Below are positions 1 to 9,518 of a stretch of DNA of 64,000 nucleotides, piece after piece. Source of the stretch: CAYILR01 sp964364175. GTDB lineage: Bacteria; Bdellovibrionota; UBA1018. The stretch's first letter is position 1. Each line of letters starts with the position of its first letter. The notes below the pieces were generated by a model, which had not been told where the DNA came from, did no database searches, and saw only the letters and a program-made list of their open reading frames with translations. Both the position numbers and the translations under genes were made by a program. The stretch lies in assembly GCA_964364175.1 (NCBI GenBank), contig CAYILR010000002.1, forward strand, positions 122,463-186,462. The letters run 5' to 3'.

Positions 1-774
1 TACAGACAAATGACACTTGCTGTGTCACTCGCGTTGGGGATCATTCTTTTGGGAGTTGATTTTTCCACAGTTGCATATGGATCGTATCTATCTTTTTTTA
101 ATACCCTAGCTCCAACTCCATCGAGAAATTTTACAGAATCCAATATTGATTGGGGGCAAGGCATTCCAAAACACCTCACGCATAGATGCCAACCCACCCA
201 GCTCGCTTTGGATGGCCCATTTTCAAACATTTTCGAATCTCAAAAATCAATCCGTTTCATTGCCCCTCCGCTGCTGATGAATTCGAATCCATTGACAAAA
301 AATCACTACGTTCCTCTCAAAGAGTTTCAATCTCAGAACGTGATCGCGGGCTATGAATGCTTTGAATTCAATAATAACCAATTATTTGAGTATCTCTGGG
401 TATTAGATCACTGGAAGCTTCATGACAGTGCCCCCAAAAGCCCGGAATCCTTGCTTCATGCCATCCAACAATCGACTCAGCACTTTTGTGAGCAACCTTC
501 GTCGATTAAAATATCGATGCAAACCGTTCAGGTTGGACAAAAGATCACTGTCGTTCCCGGACAGCCTCAACTCCTTTTGCTCAAACGCGGACAAAAAGCT
601 TTCGTGGTTGATTCGAATGGAACTCGAAAACCGATGATCGCGTTTGATGAAAATCGCTCGCCACTCAACGAGGTCAGAGTGTGGATTTCCGCAGTGGACC
701 ATCCCCAATCCTTCCTCTTTTCGTCGACAAAATTAGATTCGACCGGCTATTTAGTCACCCGATCTTGTCTCTAA
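1..774 (+). CDS. C-terminal part of a GT39/GT-C type membrane glycosyltransferase (cut by window edge)
   Basis: The frame is open to the first base of the window (Y-R-Q precede the first Met at position 10), so this is probably the end of a longer gene. The visible part begins with one hydrophobic segment, followed by a Y-L-S-F-F-N ... E-S-N-I-D-W-G-Q stretch. That pattern resembles the loop after the last membrane spans in many GT39/PMT-like transferases (usually FN-E-x-x-G ... S-N-x-D-W-G-Q). The remaining 200 residues are soluble and I do not recognise them. Its neighbours are all envelope-glycan genes, which fits transfer of a sugar from a polyprenyl donor at the membrane. The 3' end overlaps the end of the convergent gene by 24 nt. 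If Met at 10 is the true start, it would be a small single-span protein instead. Confidence 0.55.
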   Translation, partial: YRQMTLAVSLALGIILLGVDFSTVAYGSYLSFFNTLAPTPSRNFTESNIDWGQGIPKHLTHRCQPTQLALDGPFSNIFESQKSIRFIAPPLLMNSNPLTKNHYVPLKEFQSQNVIAGYECFEFNNNQLFEYLWVLDHWKLHDSAPKSPESLLHAIQQSTQHFCEQPSSIKISMQTVQVGQKITVVPGQPQLLLLKRGQKAFVVDSNGTRKPMIAFDENRSPLNEVRVWISAVDHPQSFLFSSTKLDSTGYLVTRSCL

Positions 775-1956
775 TCGAGACTTTCTGATCAGAAGCAGAA
801 GAAAAGCCCAAACTCCGATCAAGGTGAAAAGAGGAATGTATTTTGTAGCTACCTGAAGAGTCAACTGAATCGGTTTTGGAAACGGATTCTCACCATAGGG
901 AAAGCAAACCAACAGCAAAATCAAGACGAACCAGGAGCTGAATTTTGAAAAACTCTTCGAATTTTTCACCGCACCCAGTACGAAAATGGTGGGTACCAAA
1001 ACTTGGATGAACTGGTAAGATTTGATCCGAGGAAGCAAAAGTGAGTATGAAGTCAGCACCAAATAGACCGTTTCAAGCAGACTAGGTTTAAAACGAATGA
1101 TCCAAAAAAAGCTCACTCCAAAAATTGATACTGAGCTCAAAGCATATATTGTGAAAGACAAAGACGAAGGCAAGACTTTGTACCCGCTTTCCGAAAGCGT
1201 GCGGCTCAGGTCACCCATCAATGCATAAATCGACGGACTCAATGTTCCAAACTCGGTCACTCGTTGAGAGGCCTGATTCACAAATTCCGCCCAAGGCTGT
1301 GAATAAAAAATCATTTGATAGGCGATCAATCCAAGAAACACGAGGCTAGAGGCAATCAGGCAGCTGATCTTCTGGCGATTCGGCCGATACAAAAGCAGGA
1401 TGAGCAAAACAATAGGCGTCAGCTTGAACAGCGAAACCAAAACTACGCACGCACCAAACAAAAAATTTCGATTCGAAATATAGCCGTAAAATCCAATCCA
1501 AAGAACTGCTTGTTCAAATAAAGTCACATTTCCGCTGGCGACATCCCAAAATAACGCGCCATTGTAACCTAGCAATAATACACACCCTGCCCAAATTTTT
1601 TTTAAATCAGGGATGAATTTTTTCTCCCAAAAATAGAACAATCCAATCATCACAAAAAGCTGAGAGATCAGCCATAATACAGAAGCCTGTGAGTATTTGA
1701 TCAGCGACAGTGGCTTCACCAGCGCAAAGGTAATCGGCGGATAAACGTAGCTCCCCGTGACAACCGTCGCCTCTGGAGGAAGTATTTGCCGAGGATCAAA
1801 CTGATAGGGAACGAGCCCCTTGAGTAGAAGCATCGATGCGCTGTAATAAGCATTGAAATCCCAGTGGTAGGCATGGATTCGTGTACCAACAACAGAGAAA
1901 AACAGAAGAGCTAAGCCCATGTATACAATCGATGATAAATATTTCGAGCTTTGCAA
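751..1956 (-). CDS. GT87 (DUF2029) family integral membrane glycosyltransferase
   Basis: A polytopic protein of 401 residues with roughly ten hydrophobic spans. The first periplasmic loop carries H-W-D-F-N-A-Y-Y, resembling the acidic loop of GT87 polyprenyl-phosphate-mannose-dependent transferases, and a later V-Y-P-P-I-T motif is also typical. It probably moves a hexose from a polyprenyl-phosphate donor onto a surface glycan on the outer face of the inner membrane. The start is a TTG with a strong GGAGG seven bases upstream. It is the last gene of a five-gene minus-strand operon, 16 nt after the preceding stop. Donor and acceptor are unknown. Confidence 0.75.
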   Translation of the reverse strand: MQSSKYLSSIVYMGLALLFFSVVGTRIHAYHWDFNAYYSASMLLLKGLVPYQFDPRQILPPEATVVTGSYVYPPITFALVKPLSLIKYSQASVLWLISQLFVMIGLFYFWEKKFIPDLKKIWAGCVLLLGYNGALFWDVASGNVTLFEQAVLWIGFYGYISNRNFLFGACVVLVSLFKLTPIVLLILLLYRPNRQKISCLIASSLVFLGLIAYQMIFYSQPWAEFVNQASQRVTEFGTLSPSIYALMGDLSRTLSESGYKVLPSSLSFTIYALSSVSIFGVSFFWIIRFKPSLLETVYLVLTSYSLLLPRIKSYQFIQVLVPTIFVLGAVKNSKSFSKFSSWFVLILLLVCFPYGENPFPKPIQLTLQVATKYIPLFTLIGVWAFLLLLIRKSRLETRSGD

Positions 1957-1972
1957 ACGACCTCCGGGATTA

Positions 1973-3610
1973 TTAACTAGACGAACTGCGCTTTCCGTTC
2001 AGGTAGTCATTCGGCAAATACACTTGGCAACTCTTGGGATCCCCATACTGACGTTGAGTAGAAAATCCGAGCCGCTTCAAAATACCATCCATTCTCTCAC
2101 TCGCTAGCCGACAACTCACCACCGCGCCCAAACGTCGGCCTTCTAAATTCAACAACCTCAATGACTCCACCATAGTGGTACTGCCAACATCACGATCAAA
2201 ATTATCCATGATCGCTCTGCGTCCCATGTAATAGGGCAGCTCGGACGACCAATCACACCCATACATCAACAGAACTTCATCCGGATGGGTATGCTCCCGG
2301 ACAAACTGAATCATCTGGTAATCCAAACCTACCCAATTGGACTCTTCCATCTGCATAGGCAAATAGGTTTTTTGAAACGACGCGTGACCACTCCAGACCA
2401 CCAAAAAGCTGGTCAAAACCACAACCGAAGTCCGAAGCCATATTCTGCCGTCCTTCAATGCAGCGTTAATACAAAACACAAAAGCGGCGATAAAAAAGAC
2501 GACATTTGCATACTGATAATAGTTGTGAACGATGTGAAGATTCGTAAAAATCAAATAAACACCGAAGAAACAAATCAAAGAACCTGCCGCTAAAACTCGA
2601 TCTTTCCGATCTCGGATCAAAAAAAGTGAAGTGCATCCCAAAGCGACGAAAACATACCAGTAAGTACCCATCGCCTCCCAAAACATACTGGGAACACGAT
2701 GAATCCAAATATCCAGCGATCTCCTCTGAGCAGACGTTCCAAAATTCCACAATCGCAATGCACGCGAATTGATGAATCCGTTGGCCAACGGATTTTTGAT
2801 TTTCACCTGATCAGCAAAACTGGTCCACTGAACAGTCGCGAGCAGTGGTATAAAAGCCAAAATCATTCCTGCAGGAACCCACTCTCTCAACCAAGTCCCA
2901 ATATTTTTAAGCCTATCCCTCTTCTGCCAAATCTGCACCAGGGTTGCCAAAAAAACTGCCAATAAAAAACCGATCCATGTCGTTGCTTTGATTGCACCGG
3001 CAAGGGCTCCAAAAACAGCCGTGAGCCCAGCGTTCGCCCAACCTCTCTTGCGCAAATATCTGAGCGCAAACGCCAGATAAGCTGCCGAGAAAAAAAGTGC
3101 AGTCGATTCGATCATCACCGTTCGGGACCAGAACAGATAACTGGGTGAAGACAATAGGAGAGACAGAAAAATCCAACGTGCCAGAATCGAAAGCCCAAGC
3201 TCAGAAACACAAACCCAAAAAAAAGGTAGACTGGCGTAGAAGAAAGCCTGCGAAACGATCCGACCCACAGGAGCGATATCCCAACCCGAAATCCACGACG
3301 TAAATGCCACCACCCATTGGTAAAATGGAAATTCAAACGGAATCGACCAGGGAGGACCTAAAACCGGCGTTTCGTATCTGAGTAGAGGCCCGCCTTTCAA
3401 AATATATTCTGCAGAAATCAAAGTCTGGGCCTGACGAAAACCGTGAGCATCCCCAATGTAGGTCTTCCAGAGCGCAATCGGAAACTGTGTCAAACTGAAA
3501 TAAAGCGTGTAGAGAAAAAGAGAAATCCCCAGGATCAGCGGTAATTCACTGAGGACAACCGAAACCCATGTGGGAACTGATCTTTGACGAGATTGCGTCA
3601 AAGACGTCAT
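1973..3610 (-). CDS. GT39-like (ArnT/PMT fold) membrane glycosyltransferase
   Basis: A 545-residue protein with an N-terminal span, then G-D-A-H-G-F-R-Q-A-Q at residues 53-62. This matches the first-loop acidic motif of a GT-C subgroup in which the catalytic Asp precedes an H-G-F-R-Q element. About eleven further spans follow, and the last ~130 residues are a soluble periplasmic-type domain containing several Cys. The likely role is transfer of a sugar from a lipid carrier to a surface glycan or protein. Its ATG overlaps the stop of the upstream epimerase as ATGA, so translation is probably coupled. The acceptor cannot be read from sequence. Confidence 0.75.
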   Translation of the reverse strand: MTSLTQSRQRSVPTWVSVVLSELPLILGISLFLYTLYFSLTQFPIALWKTYIGDAHGFRQAQTLISAEYILKGGPLLRYETPVLGPPWSIPFEFPFYQWVVAFTSWISGWDIAPVGRIVSQAFFYASLPFFWVCVSELGLSILARWIFLSLLLSSPSYLFWSRTVMIESTALFFSAAYLAFALRYLRKRGWANAGLTAVFGALAGAIKATTWIGFLLAVFLATLVQIWQKRDRLKNIGTWLREWVPAGMILAFIPLLATVQWTSFADQVKIKNPLANGFINSRALRLWNFGTSAQRRSLDIWIHRVPSMFWEAMGTYWYVFVALGCTSLFLIRDRKDRVLAAGSLICFFGVYLIFTNLHIVHNYYQYANVVFFIAAFVFCINAALKDGRIWLRTSVVVLTSFLVVWSGHASFQKTYLPMQMEESNWVGLDYQMIQFVREHTHPDEVLLMYGCDWSSELPYYMGRRAIMDNFDRDVGSTTMVESLRLLNLEGRRLGAVVSCRLASERMDGILKRLGFSTQRQYGDPKSCQVYLPNDYLNGKRSSSS

Positions 3611-4683
3611 GATTCACCACCAAAAATAGGTCTCAAATCCACCTCGTTTTGACGAATCCACTGGTGAATGTTTTCGACGATGTCTTTGATACTCTTTTTG
3701 GGCTTCCAACCCAAAGCCTGTGACACCTTGGTGTTGTCAGAAATATACAACGGGATATCCACTGATGTCGTTTGTGTATCCGAAGCGATCTCGATCTTGC
3801 GCCCGGTGACCTGCTGACAAATCGCCGTCAACTCACACAACGAAGTGGACACTTCTGTTCCTCCACCCACATTGTAAACCTCTGCTGCCCCGAGCGACTG
3901 AATCTGCCGAATCTGCGTCTGAATCAAGTCAAACAAATCCAGCGGGTGCAACAAATCGCGTACTTGCTTTCCTTGTCCACCGAAACCCGTGTACTTCAAT
4001 GGTTTACCGAAATAATGATTCGCGACCCAAAGGGTAAAAACTCCTTGATCGACTTTGCCAAACTGCCCAGGGCCCGCGATGACTCCGCAGCGATTGATTA
4101 CTGCTTTCATCCCATAAGTGTCGGCATATTCTTGAATCACGAGCTCGGATGCTAATTTGGTGGCTCCATAAATCGATCGGGGTAAATGCGTGGGGAAATT
4201 TTCAGCCACGCCCTTTTCGGAGGCACCTGAGAATTTTTGATCTGCTTTCAATTCCAAGCGTGTACTTCCCTCACGCAATGCCAATTCCCTCAGAGGCTGA
4301 ATGGAATACACACGAGAAGTTGAAAGAAAAACCATCATGCCTGCTCTTTTACGGGCCAACTCCAAGCAATTGAGCGTACCCGTGAGATTCGTCTGCAAAA
4401 CATATGCAGGAGATCCGCTCAAACCCGCCAAAACACTGGGTTCAGCAGAAGCCTCGACAAAAACATCGAAGTTCCCCTTCAAATCGTTCAAATCATCGGC
4501 ACTGCGAATATCTCCATGAACAAATTCAATCTGATTTTTTTTAAACAAAGGGATGTTGAGTTCAGAACCCCGACGGCGCAAATTATCCAAAGCAACTATT
4601 TCGTCCTGAGGACCGGCTTCTCGAAAAGCCAACGCAAGCCGCGATCCGACAAAACCAGCTCCACCTGTGATGAGAATCCTCAT
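3607..4683 (-). CDS. NAD-dependent nucleotide-sugar epimerase/dehydratase (extended SDR)
   Basis: An extended short-chain dehydrogenase that modifies nucleotide sugars in the cytoplasm. The Rossmann motif G-G-A-G-F-V-G starts about seven residues in, an S-T-S-R segment follows the middle strand, and the catalytic Y-G-A-T-K (YxxxK) is intact. I chose the ATG at 4683 rather than the longer frame (to 4731) because M-R-I-L-I-T-G-G is the normal family start and this ATG overlaps the upstream GT2 stop as ATGA. Substrate is not predictable; UDP-glucose 4-epimerase-like or dTDP-sugar dehydratase-like chemistry are both possible. Third gene of the operon. Confidence 0.8.
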   Translation of the reverse strand: MRILITGGAGFVGSRLALAFREAGPQDEIVALDNLRRRGSELNIPLFKKNQIEFVHGDIRSADDLNDLKGNFDVFVEASAEPSVLAGLSGSPAYVLQTNLTGTLNCLELARKRAGMMVFLSTSRVYSIQPLRELALREGSTRLELKADQKFSGASEKGVAENFPTHLPRSIYGATKLASELVIQEYADTYGMKAVINRCGVIAGPGQFGKVDQGVFTLWVANHYFGKPLKYTGFGGQGKQVRDLLHPLDLFDLIQTQIRQIQSLGAAEVYNVGGGTEVSTSLCELTAICQQVTGRKIEIASDTQTTSVDIPLYISDNTKVSQALGWKPKKSIKDIVENIHQWIRQNEVDLRPIFGGES

Positions 4684-5432
4684 AGAGGCGCCTCTCGCTT
4701 GCTGCGATGATAATCTCCCCGCGAAAGCCATTTCTCAATCCAACAATACAAAATAATAAATAGGTAACGAGAACCCATTTCTTTGATTTTTAGCTTCGAA
4801 ATCCCAGTTTTTCGGTTGATCCAATCGTTGGGAATCACCGTATAGCTGTATCCACGCACGATGGATTTCAACGGCAACTCGACCGTGAGATTGAAATGAT
4901 GGCTTAAAAAAGGCTGAATCCCTTGGATCACTTCTTTGCGATAGAGCTTAAAGGCATTGGTCACGTCGTTGTAACGAAGCCCAAAAAGAATCTGGATAAT
5001 CTTGTTGGCGATCCGATTGAGAAAAAGTTTGAATCCAGGATAATCGATAATTTTTGACTCACGCATAAAACGTGATCCAAAAACACAATCTACTCCTTTT
5101 TCATTCATTGCTCGAAAAAATCGCACCAGATCTTCCGGCCGATCCGAGGCATCTGCCATAAAAACAGCAACCGCGTCCCCTTGAAAATTTTCTAGCCCCT
5201 TGCGAACCGCAAAACCAAAACCGTGAGGCGGAACATTATTGATGTAGCGAACTCCAGCTAACTCCGCTTGCAGCCTCTTTAAAATCGTTTCTGTCTGATC
5301 AGAAGAATTGTCATTGATCACCAGAATTTCGTGATCGATTTTTTCTGCCTGAAGAGTACGCGACAATGCACCTACAGTCCCCTCAATGCACCCTTCTTCA
5401 TTATGTGCAGGAATCACGACCGAAAGCTTCAA
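4680..5432 (-). CDS. GT2 family glycosyltransferase, dolichol/polyprenyl-phosphate mannose synthase-like
   Basis: 250 residues, beginning K-L-S-V-V-I-P-A-H-N-E-E as in DPM1-type GT2 enzymes, with N-D-N-S-S-D near residue 41 and a D-A-S-D acidic motif near residue 95. The length and lack of C-terminal membrane spans fit a soluble or peripheral polyprenyl-phosphate sugar synthase. Such an enzyme would supply the lipid-linked donor used by the GT39 and GT87 proteins encoded just downstream. Its start overlaps the stop of the preceding epimerase by 4 nt and its own stop overlaps the next ATG, so all are probably co-translated. Confidence 0.85.
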   Translation of the reverse strand: MKLSVVIPAHNEEGCIEGTVGALSRTLQAEKIDHEILVINDNSSDQTETILKRLQAELAGVRYINNVPPHGFGFAVRKGLENFQGDAVAVFMADASDRPEDLVRFFRAMNEKGVDCVFGSRFMRESKIIDYPGFKLFLNRIANKIIQILFGLRYNDVTNAFKLYRKEVIQGIQPFLSHHFNLTVELPLKSIVRGYSYTVIPNDWINRKTGISKLKIKEMGSRYLFIILYCWIEKWLSRGDYHRSKREAPL

Positions 5433-6493
5433 TTCGGCCTCTCGCGTGCAGCCTCAACCATTTCTTTCAAAATTCGCTTGAGGTCGTACTGATATTTCCA
5501 CTCCGGATAATCGGATTGGAATTTGCGAACGTCGCTCACCCACCAGATGTGATCGCCTGAGCGCGCTTGATCCGAGAGGCTGTACTGTAACTTGCGCCCG
5601 CTGATTTCTTCGGTGATTTGAATCGCTTCTAGCATCGAGCAATTGCTGTGCCGTGAACCGCCCATATTATACACCGCACCGGCGCGAGGATTTTTGTAAA
5701 AGCTCCAAAATGCACTCACAAGATCGTGTGAGTGAATGTTGTCGCGAACTTGCTTACCCTTATATCCAAAAATCGTATACGGTTTCCCATGCACCGTGCA
5801 CTTCACCAAATAAGCAAGAAATCCGTGCAATTCTGCACCAGAATGCGAAGGACCCGTGAGACAGCCGCCTCGAAACGTGCCTGTTTTCATCCCAAAGTAA
5901 CGACCGTATTCTTGAGCAAGAACGTCTGCGGCCACCTTGCTCGCTCCAAAAAGACTGTGCTTGGATTGATCGATGGTCAAAGTCTCGTCGATTCCGTGCT
6001 TGGCATATGTATGCGACGGATCTAGTTCCCAACGCATTTCTTTTTCTACGAGTGGGAGAAAATTTGGAGCATCCCCATAGACTTTATTCGTGGAAGTAAA
6101 AATAAACACAGCATCAGGACAATACTTCCGGGTGTTCTCCAAAAGCACCAGCGTGCCATTCGCATTGACTGTGAAATCCGTGTACGGCTCGCGTGCGGCC
6201 CAATCATGGCTGGGTTGTGCTGCCGTGTGAACCACCAGGGAAATCTTCTTGCCCATTTCCGAAAAAACCTTCGCGATGGCCTGATCGTCTCGAATATCAA
6301 TTGAAAGGTGGGTGAAATTTTTGAAGCTCTTTTTGAGGCGCTCGGTATTCCACTCAGTCGATCCATCCTGACCGAAAAAATACTTTCGCATGTTGTTGTC
6401 GATCCCGACTACCTCGAGCCCTTGAGCGTGCAGGAATTTTACAGTTTCACTTCCGATGAGTCCTGATGAACCCGTGACTATGGCGACAGACAT
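5429..6493 (-). CDS. CDP-paratose/tyvelose 2-epimerase-like SDR
   Basis: First gene of the minus-strand glycan operon. It has T-G-S-S-G-L-I-G-S-E at the N-terminus and then D-N-N-M-R-K-Y-F-F-G, which I recognise from the CDP-paratose 2-epimerase-like subgroup. It likely epimerises a nucleotide sugar in the cytoplasm. The usual YxxxK catalytic motif reads F-G-A-S-K here, with Phe in place of Tyr; I believe this is shared by relatives, but it makes the reaction uncertain. The ATG has AGGAG about nine bases upstream and a candidate promoter in the gap to the divergent gene. Confidence 0.75.
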   Translation of the reverse strand: MSVAIVTGSSGLIGSETVKFLHAQGLEVVGIDNNMRKYFFGQDGSTEWNTERLKKSFKNFTHLSIDIRDDQAIAKVFSEMGKKISLVVHTAAQPSHDWAAREPYTDFTVNANGTLVLLENTRKYCPDAVFIFTSTNKVYGDAPNFLPLVEKEMRWELDPSHTYAKHGIDETLTIDQSKHSLFGASKVAADVLAQEYGRYFGMKTGTFRGGCLTGPSHSGAELHGFLAYLVKCTVHGKPYTIFGYKGKQVRDNIHSHDLVSAFWSFYKNPRAGAVYNMGGSRHSNCSMLEAIQITEEISGRKLQYSLSDQARSGDHIWWVSDVRKFQSDYPEWKYQYDLKRILKEMVEAARERPN

Positions 6494-6540
6494 CCTAGAC
6501 TCCTCTTGCAGTATAAAATGACAATCATTTGCATATGTGT

Positions 6541-6569
6541 TTGATATTCACTAATACGGTATTGTTCAA
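6541..6569 (-). promoter_or_regulatory. Candidate sigma70 promoter of the glycan operon
   Basis: Read on the minus strand, TTGAAC (6569-6564) is followed after exactly 17 nt by TATCAA (6546-6541). It lies about 48 nt upstream of the epimerase start in the divergent intergenic gap. Neither box is perfect, so this is only a candidate. Confidence 0.4.
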
Positions 6570-6595
6570 CCCTTTTCTATGGATATGAAACGGAT

Positions 6596-8134
6596 ATGAA
6601 ACTCAGCTCTCCAGCTCCTGTCAGTTTTTCCAGCTTGCGATTCTGGATGCTGATTTTGGGCGGAATTTGTCTCATTTTCCAGGTCATCAAAGCAGCCACT
6701 ACAGGCCTCTGGTGGGACGAAGCTCTCATTCTCAAACCCATCTCTTCGATGCTTGCGGGCGAAGGCTGGAAAGCAATGGGCGTATTGTTTCACGAGGGCA
6801 TCAGCACTGGACCGGCACTGCTCATTCCCGGACTGCTGCTCAGTTGGCTGACTCACGGGCCTGTTCCGCCTCTGCTCCACCTTCTTGCTCTTTCCCATCT
6901 TTTACTGCTTTTTTTTGGCTGGAAAAGATGGGGGGTTACCTATTTCGAAGCTGCAGTCATTCTCGGAATTTACCTCATCATTGTGACCCTTTCGCCCAAA
7001 CTTTATATCACTCATTTTTTGGGAGAGTTCCCGGGTAGTGTTTGGTTTCTTTTGGGGGCTTGGCTTGCCTTCAGCCCGATCAAAAATCGCTTACAGTTGC
7101 AATGGGCAGGCATATTTTTCATGCTCTCCATCTTGTCCAAATTCATTTTCATCATGCCGATTGCCACGTCGCTTTTTGCGTGGCTGCTGTTCCAGCGAAT
7201 TCATCCTTTCACCCGGAAATTTTGGACTTTTTTCTTTAAACTTGCGTTAGGCGCTCTAGTACCCTGTAGCTTTTGGGTTTTATTTCAGTGGCAACAGTAT
7301 GGAAATCTTGTCGGCATGCAGGAGGGGTACCTGCGGTGGTTGAATCTGATTCTTCATGGAGACAATGGCGCAGGCCTACAACAATCCAGCCAAGCGGGGG
7401 GTTTGATCAAACCCATGAGAATGATTTTTCAGGATGTGCAGGGCCTGATGATTTCTGGCACTGCTCCTATACTGGTTTTAGGCTGGTTAGCTTTTCAAGT
7501 TTTCTCCATTCGTCAAGCCTGGAAAGATAGGAAGCCATCTGCTTCTTTGTGTATAGCCGTTGGCAGCACCTCTGTTTTGGCTTGGTGGGTCTTCCTTTCT
7601 CGGTTTGGTGGCGGTGGTGCGCTTTTTCGGCATGTGAGTCCAGTCATCTGGATTGGTTTGGGTGCAATGTGCAGGGACTGGTTTTTTTTCCGTGGCATGA
7701 GTCGACTGAACCAAAATCATGGGTACCCCGTTCTAGGCGCGTTACTCAGCCTCGGCCTCACAGGAGTTTTGGGCTTTCGATCCTATCAGTATGTTTTTGA
7801 ACACAAGGGGCTCGGGCTTTATTCTTCGTGGTATCACCAAAACCAAATCCAAAAATGGATTATTACAAACTCAACCACTGAAAATCCCGTTCCCGTTTTA
7901 AACTGCACGGCAGATGGCCATGTTTGGTATAGCAATGTTTATCTTCCACTTGCGTCACTCACCCCTCCCGATCGCTACTTTGTCTTAGAGCCTTGTCGGC
8001 TTCCCTCAGGCTCGCTCCAGAGCAGCCGGTTCTTAGTCGGAATCGAGGCTCATCACCTGAATGATTTTGATCGAGGACTGCTGACCTTGGTCGACGGTTC
8101 CTGGGATGGGCAAGGCCTCTATCAAATCAAATAA
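6596..8134 (+). CDS. GT39-like membrane glycosyltransferase
   Basis: A 512-residue polytopic membrane protein. After the first span it has G-L-W-W-D-E-A with the acidic pair at residues 41-42, the position of the catalytic DE/DD in ArnT/PMT-type GT-C enzymes. At least ten hydrophobic spans follow, and the final ~110 residues look periplasmic. It is transcribed away from the epimerase operon and ends exactly where the convergent gene ends. Probably transfers a sugar from a polyprenyl-phosphate carrier; substrate unknown. Confidence 0.7.
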   Translation: MKLSSPAPVSFSSLRFWMLILGGICLIFQVIKAATTGLWWDEALILKPISSMLAGEGWKAMGVLFHEGISTGPALLIPGLLLSWLTHGPVPPLLHLLALSHLLLLFFGWKRWGVTYFEAAVILGIYLIIVTLSPKLYITHFLGEFPGSVWFLLGAWLAFSPIKNRLQLQWAGIFFMLSILSKFIFIMPIATSLFAWLLFQRIHPFTRKFWTFFFKLALGALVPCSFWVLFQWQQYGNLVGMQEGYLRWLNLILHGDNGAGLQQSSQAGGLIKPMRMIFQDVQGLMISGTAPILVLGWLAFQVFSIRQAWKDRKPSASLCIAVGSTSVLAWWVFLSRFGGGGALFRHVSPVIWIGLGAMCRDWFFFRGMSRLNQNHGYPVLGALLSLGLTGVLGFRSYQYVFEHKGLGLYSSWYHQNQIQKWIITNSTTENPVPVLNCTADGHVWYSNVYLPLASLTPPDRYFVLEPCRLPSGSLQSSRFLVGIEAHHLNDFDRGLLTLVDGSWDGQGLYQIK

Positions 8135-9430
8135 TCATTGATGCGGCGGCTGGCATCGGTACATCAATCCATAATCTGCCTTGGGTGCTCCGCAATTTTC
8201 GTGCAGATAAGAAAGAAACTGCCAACTCAGAAAAATTTGAGAACACAAGAAAAGCGCGAACCAAACTCGCTGCTTTTTGAAAGAAGTAAAAATCAGATAA
8301 ACTAACCATAGATAAGTGAGAGGGAAAAACGTAATTAAATAGTGCCGATGCACCATCAATCTTTTCAAAGTAATGAGTAACCCAGCTCCAAATAATGCAG
8401 CATTCAGTATAAATCGAGTTTCTGAACCAGAACCGCTCAAAAACTGCTTCAAATTTCTATATTGATGCTCCTTGAAAAAAAGTACCACCTTCTTCAAAAC
8501 CAAAACCACTACGCCCAGATGCAACAGAATTGAAACTGCTTTCACGCCATATGTGAAATGCCCAAAAAACATCGGTAGTTTCTCAAATTCGGTGTAATAA
8601 TCGCCAATGGCATACATCAAGCGGGTTCCCAAAGGATCCGTTGCCCACGTCCTATAAAATGGAAAAGACAAAATCTGTTTTAAATTGATTTGATAGGAAT
8701 CCAACCCACGTATTCCACCGTCAAGAAGGAGGTATTTCAGCCAGGGCAGGGCAGGCAAAACACCGATTCCCACTCCGAGGAAATAAAATTTCCACCGGGT
8801 AGAATTCCGATCAAACAAAACTATCCACAGAAAAAAACCCGCTGCCAAAAAAAGCGGGCTCATCTGAAGCTGGAACATCAGCACGCCGATTAGGCCCCAC
8901 AGCAAAGCTCCTGTTCTCTTTCCCCTCTGAAGAAAGAACAATAAGAATAAAACTGAAAAAAGTGGGAAAAGGCACTGAGGCCAGATTTTTCGTTGGAACA
9001 AAACTGCGAATGGATTGACCCACGCGACCAGCATTGCGGCCCACCAAAATTTGGCCTCCTTTTTTTCTCGAAGATAAAAGGGAATCAGCAACACTAAGGA
9101 AGTACCGACGATATTCCAATACTGAACAGCACGAGCCAATTCCTCTGGGCGAGTGGCACCATACACCTTCCCCAAAAGGATAAACATCCAAGCACTCAAG
9201 CCGCTGACCTTGATCCCCACACTGGAAGCCATCCCAATGAGGGGAATATCCGCCCAAGAATGAGTTCTCATCATCGCATTAAAAGACCAGATTTCATCAT
9301 TCTTAAATTCGATATCGAGTGGCCAAATCAACCTAAAAATAATGCCCACCGCAATAATCACGGATGCCAGGGCGAGATCTATCCATTTCAAATCATAGGT
9401 TTTTAAAAAACCCAGCCAGCGCTCTCTCAT
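8135..9430 (-). CDS. GT39-like membrane glycosyltransferase
   Basis: Polytopic membrane protein of about 431 residues. The first loop contains E-F-K-N-D-E-I-W-S-F-N with the acidic pair at about residues 45-46, as in GT-C transferases. Around ten spans follow. The frame can be extended to a TTG at 9442, but the ATG at 9430 (M-R-E-R-W) seems the simpler start; neither has a clear ribosome site. Its stop abuts the stop of the convergent gene with no spacer. A third member of this fold in 10 kb suggests a multi-sugar surface polymer. Confidence 0.65.
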   Translation of the reverse strand: MRERWLGFLKTYDLKWIDLALASVIIAVGIIFRLIWPLDIEFKNDEIWSFNAMMRTHSWADIPLIGMASSVGIKVSGLSAWMFILLGKVYGATRPEELARAVQYWNIVGTSLVLLIPFYLREKKEAKFWWAAMLVAWVNPFAVLFQRKIWPQCLFPLFSVLFLLFFLQRGKRTGALLWGLIGVLMFQLQMSPLFLAAGFFLWIVLFDRNSTRWKFYFLGVGIGVLPALPWLKYLLLDGGIRGLDSYQINLKQILSFPFYRTWATDPLGTRLMYAIGDYYTEFEKLPMFFGHFTYGVKAVSILLHLGVVVLVLKKVVLFFKEHQYRNLKQFLSGSGSETRFILNAALFGAGLLITLKRLMVHRHYLITFFPLTYLWLVYLIFTSFKKQRVWFALFLCSQIFLSWQFLSYLHENCGAPKADYGLMYRCQPPHQ

Positions 9431-9518
9431 CTCATTTCTCAAACATGACTACTCCTGATTGGCAAGTGATTAGGCTTTCCTCTGTTCAAATGGGCAGGAC
9501 CGGATTAGAAAAAGCTAA

